Shown piece after piece: positions 1-7,206 of a stretch of DNA of 14,481 nucleotides. A program made the position numbers and the translations under genes. The stretch spans positions 1 through 14,481 of the forward strand of contig DAHUYY010000024.1 in the NCBI GenBank assembly GCA_027306845.1. Reading direction: 5' to 3'. This stretch comes from Vulcanimicrobiota bacterium (GTDB taxonomy: Bacteria; Vulcanimicrobiota; Vulcanimicrobiia; Vulcanimicrobiales; Vulcanimicrobiaceae). Each line of letters starts with the position of its first letter. Position 1 is the first letter of the stretch. Under the pieces are notes generated by a model. It did not search any database, was not told the origin of the DNA, and saw only the letters and a list, made by a program, of their open reading frames with translations.

Positions 1-670
1 CCATGTCGAACGAGATGTGAATCGGCCCGGCAGCACCGGTAATCGCAATCGCCTCTTCCATAACGCGCGAAATTCCAAGGCGATCGACATCGGTCATCGT
101 GAATGCGCGCACCCCCGATTCGCGGAGATTTTTTTTCTCCACTGCATCGACATCGCGCAAGCCGATCTGCACCGTCCGCGCGCGGTCTGCATAACCGCGG
201 TCGAGCGCAAACCAGAGCGGCATGCCGTGTACGTTTCCGCTCGGTGAACTCGCGGGGCTATTGATATCGCTGTGCGCGTCGATCCAAACGATGCCCGGCG
301 CCGCGCCGCGCGCTCGGGTCAAGCCGGCAAGGGTGCCCATCGCGATCGAATGATCGCCGCCGAGAACGATCGGAAAGCTTTTCTCGGCGAGAATGCGCTC
401 GACGATATCGGCGAGCTCGGAGCAGACATTATCGATCGTATCGAGATACTTGGCATGGGTGTCGGTGACCGTCAGCGATTCGCGTATCGGTACGTGTAGG
501 TTTCCCCGATCTTCAATGTGGGCGACGCCGATGGCACGCAATTTCTCGTGCAGCCGTGCGTAGCGCACGGCCGAGGGACCCATATCGACCCCGCGACGGC
601 TCGCGCCTAAATCCATCGGAACGCCGACGATATCGACACGTTCGCGCATCGCTCGCTCCACGGCGATCAT
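1..670 (-). CDS. rocF: Arginase family protein, C-terminus cut by window edge
   Basis: Arginase hydrolyses L-arginine to ornithine and urea in the cytoplasm using a binuclear manganese centre. The reading frame stays open from ATG at 670 to the window edge, giving 223 residues. Visible metal-site motifs are GGDHS (residues 104-108, ligand H107), DAHSDIN (131-137, ligands D131, H133, D135), the GNVHG arginase-type loop (145-149) and SFD at 220-222 just before the edge, where the family has the SFDxD motif. The N-terminus (VGVPMDLGASRRGVDMGP) is typical of arginase rather than agmatinase. The start at 670 has a GGAGG four bases upstream, and its ATG overlaps the TGA of the preceding DUF5069 gene (ATGA), implying translational coupling; an in-frame ATG at 649 is the alternative. 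Agmatinase or formimidoylglutamase is possible but less likely. Confidence 0.9.
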   Translation of the reverse strand, partial: MIAVERAMRERVDIVGVPMDLGASRRGVDMGPSAVRYARLHEKLRAIGVAHIEDRGNLHVPIRESLTVTDTHAKYLDTIDNVCSELADIVERILAEKSFPIVLGGDHSIAMGTLAGLTRARGAAPGIVWIDAHSDINSPASSPSGNVHGMPLWFALDRGYADRARTVQIGLRDVDAVEKKNLRESGVRAFTMTDVDRLGISRVMEEAIAITGAAGPIHISFDM

Positions 671-1125
671 AGTACCTCCCGCGCAGCGTTCTTCCGCACC
701 GCGCGCAGCGTGCGGGCGAGCATCGTATAGAGCACTTGAATCGGCTTGCGCACCGGCGCGAGCGGCCCGTCGATATAGCCGTCGTCAAAATCGAGCATCC
801 AGGTCGCCGCCCGTAACGTCGGCGGCACCGGGCGGCTCGTCCAGCGCCGCGCGCGCGCGACGCCTTCGGGGAAGCGCTCGTCGAGTGCGGCGAGGACGGC
901 GGCATCGTCGGGCGCCGCTTTCACGATCAGCGTGAATGTCGGGTAATCGGTACCCAAGATGCGCAAAAGTATTTCGTCGCCGGGGCTCTGGCCATAGAGA
1001 TAGCTGCCGAGCCGCCCGCCGAGCGCGGCACGCGCCTTGTCGATGATGCGAGGGAGCCAGCGGATGCCGCCGAGCTCATCGCTCCATCGACGCGGGGGCG
1101 CGAGCGTCAAATCGATCGTTTCCAT
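667..1125 (-). CDS. DUF5069 domain-containing protein
   Basis: A 152-residue soluble protein of unknown function. The N-terminal half carries the pattern I associate with DUF5069: a DLTLAPPRRWSDELGG opening, then WLPRIIDKARA and a GRLGSYLYG segment. No catalytic motif, signal peptide or membrane segment is visible. I chose ATG at 1125 because the family motif begins immediately after it, an SD-like GGGGAAG lies just upstream, and the longer open frame back to 1230 adds only arginine-rich, shadow-like sequence. The stop overlaps the arginase start by 4 nt (ATGA), so the two are probably one transcript. It is divergent from the BMP lipoprotein gene across a 59-nt gap. No function should be inferred beyond the operon link to arginine breakdown. 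Confidence 0.8.
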   Translation of the reverse strand: METIDLTLAPPRRWSDELGGIRWLPRIIDKARAALGGRLGSYLYGQSPGDEILLRILGTDYPTFTLIVKAAPDDAAVLAALDERFPEGVARARRWTSRPVPPTLRAATWMLDFDDGYIDGPLAPVRKPIQVLYTMLARTLRAVRKNAAREVL

Positions 1126-1167
1126 ATCGCTTCCCCGCTTCTCGACGCAGGCGCGCGCCTCCGTCCG

Positions 1168-1184
1168 TCGTAGCAGGGCTACGA
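1168..1184. promoter_or_regulatory. Perfect 7-3-7 inverted repeat abutting the BMP gene start
   Basis: TCGTAGC-AGG-GCTACGA is a perfect inverted repeat whose last base directly precedes the ATG at 1185. The AGGG across the loop (1175-1178) is the only Shine-Dalgarno-like sequence for that gene, six bases before the ATG. As RNA it would place the ribosome site in a hairpin loop; as DNA it could be an operator in the 59-nt divergent gap. The symmetry is seen directly; any regulatory role is inference. Confidence 0.45.
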
Positions 1185-2201
1185 ATGAGAATCCTCGCTC
1201 GCGCGATCTCGGCCTGCGCCCTGGCGGCACTCGTCATCTCGTGCGCACCGAGCACGGAGAGCGGGCGCGGCCTCTCGCTGGGCATGGTGACCGATATCGG
1301 CGGCCTCGGTGATAAATCGTTTAACGACTCGGCCTATCGCGGGTTACTCCAAGCGCACCGGCGGCTCGGAGCGCACATCTCGGTCTTACAGTCGCGCTCG
1401 GCGGCCGACTATCAGCCCAATCTCGAGGCGTTGGCAAACGAACGCTTTTCGGTGATCTACGCCATCGGTTTTTTGATGAGCAAAGATCTCGACCAGATCG
1501 CACAGGATCATCCGCACACCCATTTCGCAATCGTCGATGCCGTCGTCAACGAACCCAACGTCGTGTCGATCACTTTTCGCGAACAAGACGGCTCCTTTCT
1601 CGCCGGAGCGCTTGCGGCGATGATGAGCAAGAGCAAGCACATCGCTTTTCTAGGCGGACAGGATATTCCGCTATTGCATAAGTTCGAAGCCGGATATATC
1701 GCCGGCGCGCGCGAGATCGACCCACGCGTAAAAGTCGACGTAAAGTACATCGGTAGCTTCGACGATGTCGCCGCCGGCAAAGAACTCGCCGATGTCGAAC
1801 TCAACGACGGTGCCGATATTATCTATGCCGCCGCGGGAAAAGCGGGGATGGGTGCCATCGAAGCGGTCGAGACGCGGCACGGCGCCTACGCCATCGGCGT
1901 CGATTCCAACCAAGACGGCCTCGCACCGGGAAAAGTTCTCACCTCGATGGTTAAACGCGTGAACGTTGCGGTCTTCGACGTTGCGAAGGCGTACCAAGAT
2001 GGGAAACCGCTGCACGGCCACGTCGTCTTCGGTTTACGAGAAGGGGGCGTTTCGTTGACGAACTTTCAATACACGCGCGCCAAGATCGGCCCCGAGCGGC
2101 TCGCACGCCTCGCGCGTATTCGCGCCGCGATCGTCGACGGACGCATCGTGCCGCCCGCGACGCTGCGCGCGCTTGCAAAGTTTCAACCGGTGGCGCTCTG
2201 A
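1185..2201 (+). CDS. BMP-family lipoprotein, nucleoside-type ABC substrate-binding protein
   Basis: Substrate-binding lipoprotein of the basic membrane protein (BMP/PnrA/Med) family. Characterised members bind purine or other nucleosides for ABC import. The 338-residue protein opens with a short basic N-terminus and a hydrophobic segment ending in lipobox VISC, giving lipidated C20. The mature protein starts with a sugar-binding-like fold: GMVTDIGGLGDKSFNDSAY matches the family DKSFN(D/Q)SA signature, followed by VSITFREQDGSFLAGALAA and GVDSNQDG near residues 240-250. It heads a gene set with one ATPase and two permeases, the usual BMP importer composition. The start at 1185 gives a complete signal peptide. 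Nucleoside is the best guess for the ligand, but the exact substrate cannot be read from the sequence. Confidence 0.92.
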   Translation: MRILARAISACALAALVISCAPSTESGRGLSLGMVTDIGGLGDKSFNDSAYRGLLQAHRRLGAHISVLQSRSAADYQPNLEALANERFSVIYAIGFLMSKDLDQIAQDHPHTHFAIVDAVVNEPNVVSITFREQDGSFLAGALAAMMSKSKHIAFLGGQDIPLLHKFEAGYIAGAREIDPRVKVDVKYIGSFDDVAAGKELADVELNDGADIIYAAAGKAGMGAIEAVETRHGAYAIGVDSNQDGLAPGKVLTSMVKRVNVAVFDVAKAYQDGKPLHGHVVFGLREGGVSLTNFQYTRAKIGPERLARLARIRAAIVDGRIVPPATLRALAKFQPVAL

Positions 2202-3592
2202 GCGGATCGTTACGCCTCCGGGGAATCTCGAAGCGATACGGGCAGCTTCAGGTGCTCGACGATGTCGATCTCACCTGCGAAGCCGGTGAGATTCACGCAT
2301 TGGTCGGCGAGAACGGTGCGGGAAAATCGACGCTCGCCGGAATCGCCGCGGGAGAATTGAGCGCCGATACCGGCGAGGTGCTGCGCGACGGGCGCATCGG
2401 GCTGGTCCACCAGCACTTTGCGCTCATCGATCGGCTCTGTGTCTGGGAGAACGTCGTCCTCGGGCACGAACCGCGACGCCTTGCAACGATCGATCGCGAG
2501 ACGGCACGCACGTTCGTCCGTCAACTCGGCGAACGGTACGGGCTCGACGTCGATCCCGACGCCCTCGTCGAAGATCTACCCGTCGGTATCCGGCAGCGCG
2601 TCGAGTTACTGCGCGAACTCGCGCGCAATCCGAGCATTTTAATCCTCGACGAGCCGACCGCGGCACTCTCGCCCGGCGAAGTAGAGCGTTTGTTCTCGAC
2701 AATCGCGCGCTTGACGGAGAACGGCGTCGGCGTCTTGGTGATCACGCACAAACTCGACGAAGTCTTCGCACATGCCGGGCGCGTTACCGTGCTACGGCGC
2801 GGGATCGTGGTCGAACGGCGCCCGATCGCCGAGATTACGCGCGAGCAGGTTGCGCGCGCGATGATCGGCGGCGATATTCCTTCGATTCCGCCGCACGAGC
2901 GAACGAACGGTGCGGTGGTGGTTCGCGTACGCGAGCTCGTGGTTCCCGGGACGATTGAAAACCTCTCCTTGCACATTGCGGCGGGAGAGATTCTCGGCGT
3001 CGCCGGCGTCGAAGGGAATGGGCAGAGCGCGCTTGCCGATGCACTCGCCGGTTTGACGCCGTTTCGCGGCAGCATCGAACGCCCCGCTGCGATCGGCATC
3101 ATTCCGCAAGATCGGCTCGTTGAAGCGGTGATTCCCGGCTGGTCGCTCGTCGAGAACGCAATGTTGGGGCGCGAACGCGCCGCCGCGAAGGGCTCTTGGC
3201 GCATCGATCGCGCCGCAGCGCGCGCGCAATGCACCGCGATCGTCGAACGCTTCGACGTTCGCACCACGAGCATCGACGCACCGCTGGCGACGCTCTCGGG
3301 CGGAAACCAGCAGAAACTCGTCGTGGGGCGCGCGCTCATCGATAACCCGGCATTCGTCATCGCCTACAATCCGACGCGCGGCATCGATATTGGAGCGACC
3401 GCCACCGTGCATTCCGAATTGCTCGCCGCGCGAAATCGCGGCGCCGCCATTTTACTGATCTCGTTCGAACTCGACGAACTATTTGCGCTCTCGGATCGCA
3501 TCGTAGTTATCGCACGCGGCGCGCTGCGAGGCGAATTCACGGAGCGGCGCTTCGACCGCGACGCGATCGGTCGCCTCATGGTGAACGCATGA
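2198..3592 (+). CDS. Nucleoside ABC transporter ATP-binding protein (tandem NBD), probable CTG start
   Basis: Cytoplasmic ATPase with two fused nucleotide-binding domains, of the YufO/NupA sugar-nucleoside importer type. Numbered from CTG 2198 (464 aa), NBD1 has Walker A GENGAGKST (37-45), Q-loop VHQHF with Q72, a degenerate signature (PVGIRQR) and Walker B with DEPTA. NBD2 has a degenerate Walker A (GVEGNGQSA), a perfect LSGGNQQK signature and a degenerate Walker B (FVIAYNPTRGID), which is family-typical. The first conventional start is GTG 2252, but it would delete beta strand 1 and the A-loop tyrosine in LRLRGISKRYG, encoded in frame from about 2210. The only plausible codon before these is CTG 2198, overlapping the upstream TGA (CTGA), with GGTGG four bases before it. 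NBD1 is also shortened between Walker A and the Q-loop. Function is secure; the start is inferred. Confidence 0.88.
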   Translation: MSGSLRLRGISKRYGQLQVLDDVDLTCEAGEIHALVGENGAGKSTLAGIAAGELSADTGEVLRDGRIGLVHQHFALIDRLCVWENVVLGHEPRRLATIDRETARTFVRQLGERYGLDVDPDALVEDLPVGIRQRVELLRELARNPSILILDEPTAALSPGEVERLFSTIARLTENGVGVLVITHKLDEVFAHAGRVTVLRRGIVVERRPIAEITREQVARAMIGGDIPSIPPHERTNGAVVVRVRELVVPGTIENLSLHIAAGEILGVAGVEGNGQSALADALAGLTPFRGSIERPAAIGIIPQDRLVEAVIPGWSLVENAMLGRERAAAKGSWRIDRAAARAQCTAIVERFDVRTTSIDAPLATLSGGNQQKLVVGRALIDNPAFVIAYNPTRGIDIGATATVHSELLAARNRGAAILLISFELDELFALSDRIVVIARGALRGEFTERRFDRDAIGRLMVNA

Positions 3593-4605
3593 AGCGCGAG
3601 AGCGTGAAGGCCATGCTGGTCGGTACGCTTGGCGTGGTGGCGGCGATGTCGCTGGCGATGCTCGCATCGCACGTTTCGCCGATACTCGGCTTCAATGCGT
3701 TTTTCTACGGTGCCTTCGGCGGCAAGCAACAGATCGCCGAGACGCTCGCAAGCACGACCGCACTTCTATTTCCAGCACTCGGCATTGCGATTGCCTTTCG
3801 CGCCGGCCTCTTCAATATCGGTGCCGAGGGCCAACTGCTGATCGGCGGTCTCCTTGCGGGGTGGCTCGGCACGCGCATCGACGTTCCCCCAGCACTTGCG
3901 ATTGCGGCGATATTCATCGCCGGCGCGCTCGGCGGAGCGATGTGGGGCGCGATAGCCGGTTGGTTGAAGGCCGCGCGCGGCGCGAATGAAGTCATCTCCA
4001 CCTTGATGCTCAACTTTATCGCCGCATCGCTCGCGCTTTATCTCGTAACCGGTCCGCTGCGCGCCCCCGATGCAGCGGGCCCCGAGCTCTCGCTGCTGCC
4101 GCACGCATACTGGCTGCCGACGCTCCTATCGCAAACGCGCGCGACGATTGCGCTACCGATCGCGCTGCTCGCCGCGCTCGCGTTGCGCTACGTTCTCGAT
4201 CGCACCTGGTTTGGTTACCGCCTGCGCGCCGCAGGCGAAGCGCCGGAGGCCGCGCGCCGCGCCGGCATCTCTTTATCGCGGGTTGCATTGTGGGCGATGG
4301 CGTGGTCGGGCGCTCTCGCCGGCATGGGCGGTGCGGCGCTCGTTGCCGGTGAATTACATCGCTTCAACACGCAGCTATCTCCGGGATACGGCTTCATCGC
4401 TATAGCGGTCGCCCTCGTCGGCGGTCTCGAACCGTTGGCGATCTGCGTCGCCGCACTTGCATTCGGCGCGCTGGAATCGGGCGGCCTCGCATTGCAAGCC
4501 GCCGCAGCGGTACCGAAAGACGCGATTCACGTCATCGAAGGTTTGCTCGTCTTTGCGCTCGCCGCGCGGCGCTATCTCGGTGCGAAAGGAGTGACCGCGC
4601 AATGA
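3589..4605 (+). CDS. Nucleoside ABC transporter permease 1 (NupP/YufP-like)
   Basis: Inner-membrane permease of the branched-chain amino acid/ribose/nucleoside permease superfamily, 338 residues and almost wholly hydrophobic. The signature FRAGLFNIGAEGQLL (about residues 67-81) and EVISTLMLNFIA (about 131-142) are hallmarks of the YufP/NupP side of BMP importers. The N-terminus holds a short basic stretch and then a transmembrane segment. The start codon overlaps the ATPase stop by 4 nt (ATGA) and the stop overlaps the next permease in the same way, so the subunits are translationally coupled. It would form a heterodimeric channel with the 4602-5468 product and be driven by the tandem ATPase. 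Substrate specificity is inferred from the family only. Confidence 0.92.
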   Translation: MKRESVKAMLVGTLGVVAAMSLAMLASHVSPILGFNAFFYGAFGGKQQIAETLASTTALLFPALGIAIAFRAGLFNIGAEGQLLIGGLLAGWLGTRIDVPPALAIAAIFIAGALGGAMWGAIAGWLKAARGANEVISTLMLNFIAASLALYLVTGPLRAPDAAGPELSLLPHAYWLPTLLSQTRATIALPIALLAALALRYVLDRTWFGYRLRAAGEAPEAARRAGISLSRVALWAMAWSGALAGMGGAALVAGELHRFNTQLSPGYGFIAIAVALVGGLEPLAICVAALAFGALESGGLALQAAAAVPKDAIHVIEGLLVFALAARRYLGAKGVTAQ

Positions 4606-5468
4606 CGCTTTCCCTCGTGCTTTCGTTACTCGCGCTCGCACTCGTTCGCGGAACGCCGATTCTCCTTGCGTCGTTGGGCGGCGTCCTCTCCGAGCGCGCC
4701 GGCATCGTGAATATCGCACTCGAAGGCGAGATGACCGCAGGCGCGTTCGCGGCAGCGTTGATTTCGTTCTTTACCCGCGATCCGTGGATCGGCGCGATCG
4801 GCGGCGTTGCCGTCGGTGCGGCGGTCGGTTTCGCGCTCGGCTTTGCTGCGACGCGGTGGCGCGTCGATCAGATCGTCGCCGGAATGGGCATCAACCTCAT
4901 CTGCACCGGCGGCGCGGCGTTCGGCTTGATCTTCGTTTTCAACCAAGCCGGGGTGACGCCGCAGGTTCCGGCGATCAATCAAGAACTCTGGCCGTTGGTG
5001 ATTCTCGGAATCATTCTTGCAGCAGCACTGCAGTGGGCCCTTTCGCGGACGCCGATCGGTCTTCGCTTGCGCGCCTGCGGTGAAAACCCGCACGCCGCGC
5101 GCGCCGCCGGCATCGACCCGCTCGCCGTGCGACTCTATGCAAGCGCAATCGCCGGTGCACTCGCGGGGCTCGGCGGCGTCTTTCTCGCACTCGGCGAGCT
5201 CAATCTCTACTCCGACGGAATGATCGCCGGGCGCGGTTTCATCGCACTCGCTGCAGTTATTTTCGGGAGGTGGACGCCGCTTGGCGCGGCGGGCGTCGCC
5301 TTGATCTTCGGTTTATTGGAAGCGCTTCAGTTTGCGTTACAAGGAAACATCGCGTGGTTACCGAGCGATTTTCTTCAAGCGCTCCCCTATATCGCCGCCC
5401 TCATCGCGCTGCTCGGTGCGAGCGGCCGCTATCGTCCACCTGCCGCCGAAGGGAAACCTTATCCATGA
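4602..5468 (+). CDS. Nucleoside ABC transporter permease 2 (NupQ/YufQ-like)
   Basis: Second inner-membrane permease subunit, 288 residues with multiple hydrophobic segments. LASLGGVLSERAGIVNIALEG (about 23-43) is the characteristic opening of the YufQ/NupQ half, followed by GMGINLICTGG and, later, TPIGLRLRACGENPHAA, a cytoplasmic coupling loop contacting the ATPase. The shorter length relative to permease 1 is normal for this half. The start has an AGGAG about ten bases upstream and overlaps the previous stop by 4 nt. The stop overlaps the start of the beta-lactamase-like gene by 4 nt, so the operon extends beyond the transporter. Confidence 0.92.
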   Translation: MTLSLVLSLLALALVRGTPILLASLGGVLSERAGIVNIALEGEMTAGAFAAALISFFTRDPWIGAIGGVAVGAAVGFALGFAATRWRVDQIVAGMGINLICTGGAAFGLIFVFNQAGVTPQVPAINQELWPLVILGIILAAALQWALSRTPIGLRLRACGENPHAARAAGIDPLAVRLYASAIAGALAGLGGVFLALGELNLYSDGMIAGRGFIALAAVIFGRWTPLGAAGVALIFGLLEALQFALQGNIAWLPSDFLQALPYIAALIALLGASGRYRPPAAEGKPYP

Positions 5469-6463
5469 TCCGCACGCGTACGTTCGTTTCGATGCTCCTT
5501 TTCGTATCGCTCGCGTGGGCGGGAGCAGCTCCGTGCGCGGCTGCGATTCCGCCGCCGATGCGATCGTTACGCGATTCGCTCCGTTCGCTCGCGCGCTCGA
5601 GCGATGCAAACGTGGGCATCGCCGTGGAAGATCTCGCAACCGGAGCGATCACCGGATACAATCTCAATCGCTCGATGCCGGCGGCATCGACGATAAAGAT
5701 TCCGGTGATGGTGGAGGTCTTCCGCCGCATGGCGCGCGGAGGCTTCACGCTCAATCATGTGATGCATCTTCGGGCGGAGGACCGCGATTACGGCTCGGGC
5801 GATCTCGCCTACGCGCCGGTCGGAACCCCGATTACCGTCAAACGCCTGCTCGCAAAGATGATCGACATCAGCGATAATACGGCGGCGAATATGCTCGTTC
5901 GGCTCGTCGGACGCGAACGCATTAACGAAGCCATGCAAATCTACGGATGCCACCACACCTATCTGCGCACGGCGATTCGCACGAACGTCGCCGCAGTTGA
6001 AACAAATCTTCGCACGACTCCGCTCGATATGTTGACGCTACTGGTACGAATGGCGCGCGGGAAACTCGTCGATGCATGGTCCTCGCATGCGATGTTGGAG
6101 ATACTCGCGCATCAGGAGATCGACACGTTGCTGCCCGAACCGCTTCCCGACGGGACGACGATCGCGCATAAGACGGGCTCGTTGCACGATGTTATGGCCG
6201 ATGTCGGCATCGTTTACGAACCCGGGGCTCCGTTCGCCATCGCAGCGATGACGAGCGGGCTTCCCGATCCGCAACTCGGGCGCGATATCGTGCGTCAAGC
6301 CTCGCTGCTGAGTTTCAACGCGATGGCCCAACTCGCCGAGGTGCGCGCGACGCTCGGCCTTCCCAATCGCCTCGCCGAGATCATTACCCCGGAGGCGATC
6401 CCCGAAGCGCCCGACGTACGCTATTGGACGGGGCAGTCGCTCTCGGTCGGCAGCGGCGGATAA
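5465..6463 (+). CDS. Secreted class A beta-lactamase-related serine hydrolase
   Basis: A 332-residue exported serine hydrolase of the beta-lactamase/penicillin-binding fold. A signal peptide is visible (basic MIRTRT, a hydrophobic run, a probable cut near AAA at 25-27). Active-site motifs are in order: STIK with S75 and K78, SDN at 136-138 and HKTGS with K236-T237-G238. An E179xxL182 element may stand in for the class A ExxLN omega-loop motif, but N170 of that motif is replaced by R and the loop is short, so true beta-lactam hydrolysis is uncertain. Members of this group are often annotated only as serine hydrolases and may act on peptidoglycan-like substrates. The ATG overlaps the permease stop (ATGA); an upstream in-frame extension to 5270 lies inside the permease gene and lacks a signal peptide, so I rejected it. 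Confidence 0.88.
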   Translation: MIRTRTFVSMLLFVSLAWAGAAPCAAAIPPPMRSLRDSLRSLARSSDANVGIAVEDLATGAITGYNLNRSMPAASTIKIPVMVEVFRRMARGGFTLNHVMHLRAEDRDYGSGDLAYAPVGTPITVKRLLAKMIDISDNTAANMLVRLVGRERINEAMQIYGCHHTYLRTAIRTNVAAVETNLRTTPLDMLTLLVRMARGKLVDAWSSHAMLEILAHQEIDTLLPEPLPDGTTIAHKTGSLHDVMADVGIVYEPGAPFAIAAMTSGLPDPQLGRDIVRQASLLSFNAMAQLAEVRATLGLPNRLAEIITPEAIPEAPDVRYWTGQSLSVGSGG

Positions 6464-6476
6464 GAGCGGCAGAGCC

Positions 6477-7199
6477 TTGCGTTTAGGAGACGTGCCGATA
6501 TTCATTCTCGATGTCGAGACCACCGGGATCGACCCGAAAAAAAGCCACGTCTGCGAGATCGCGGTCGCCCGCTGGCTCCCGCCGACCTATACAGGGCCCG
6601 CCGAACGAACCACCTGGTCGAGCTTGGTGCGACCGCCCGTCGCCATTCCGGCAGCGGCGACGGCGATTCACGGCATCTCCGATTCCGATGTCAGCGACGC
6701 TCCCCCACTGGCGAGCGCACTAGCAACCTTTCGCGAAGTGGTGCCTGCGGGCTCGCTGGTCGTCGCACACAATATTGCTTTTGACGGCGCATTTATCGAT
6801 CTTCGCGAACGGCATCAAGCGTGTACGCTGCGCCTCGCGCAACGGTTATGGCCGCACGCACCGTCGCACAAGAACGCCGAGCTCGCACGTTGGCTCGGCA
6901 TCGAAACGGAGGGCCGGCGTTTACACCGCGCGGCGCCCGATGTCGCAATAACCGGCGGTATTTTCAGGGCAATTCTTCAGCGCATGGTTGAAGTGGAGGG
7001 CAGCGTTCCAACCCTCGAGCATCTCTGTCAAGTATCCTCACCCAACGAACCGGTCGCATTTCTTCCGTTCGGAAAATATCGCGGCGAACCGCTCGGCGCG
7101 GTGCCGACCGAGTATCTCGTCTATGAGCGCGATAAGTGGATCGACGCCGAACCCGGCCTCCGTTCGGCGATACTCGCTGAACTCGCTCGCCGAGCGTAG
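6477..7199 (+). CDS. DEDDh 3'-5' exonuclease with C-terminal DUF3820-type domain
   Basis: A 240-residue soluble protein with a DnaQ-like exonuclease fold. Catalytic acidic residues are visible: ExoI DVETTG (D12, E14), ExoII HNIAFD (D103) and ExoIII HRAAPD (H150, D155), making it the DEDDh type that uses two metal ions to remove 3' nucleotides. The C-terminal 50 residues carry LPFGKYRGEPLGAVPTEYL (about 196-214), the pattern of the DUF3820/QSregVF domain, whose role is not firmly known. The start is uncertain: TTG 6477 gives MRLGDVPIF, while in-frame GTG 6492 gives MPIF, with an AGGAG that is only two bases away. It follows the hydrolase gene by 13 nt and may share its transcript. A role in repair or nucleotide turnover is plausible; it is too short to be a polymerase. 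Confidence 0.85.
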   Translation: MRLGDVPIFILDVETTGIDPKKSHVCEIAVARWLPPTYTGPAERTTWSSLVRPPVAIPAAATAIHGISDSDVSDAPPLASALATFREVVPAGSLVVAHNIAFDGAFIDLRERHQACTLRLAQRLWPHAPSHKNAELARWLGIETEGRRLHRAAPDVAITGGIFRAILQRMVEVEGSVPTLEHLCQVSSPNEPVAFLPFGKYRGEPLGAVPTEYLVYERDKWIDAEPGLRSAILAELARRA

Positions 7200-7206
7200 G
7201 CGCCTA
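7197..7206. other. 10-bp palindrome joining two convergent TAG stops
   Basis: TAGGCGCCTA is a perfect palindrome. Its left end is the TAG stop of the exonuclease gene and its right end, read on the minus strand, is the TAG stop of the aminotransferase gene. The four central bases are the whole intergenic gap. No T-run follows on either side, so it does not look like a rho-independent terminator. Confidence 0.5.

Noticed and set aside
17..499. Two short plus-strand open frames at the left edge
   Set aside because: They lie opposite the arginase, whose metal-binding motifs are clear on the minus strand.
2521..3360. Minus-strand 279-residue open frame opposite the ATPase
   Set aside because: Ser/Thr/Arg-rich shadow with no motifs, opposite a clear tandem NBD protein.
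5270..5464. Longer form of the serine hydrolase beginning inside permease 2
   Set aside because: It would bury the signal peptide. ATG 5465 gives a clean export signal and continues the ATGA overlap pattern.
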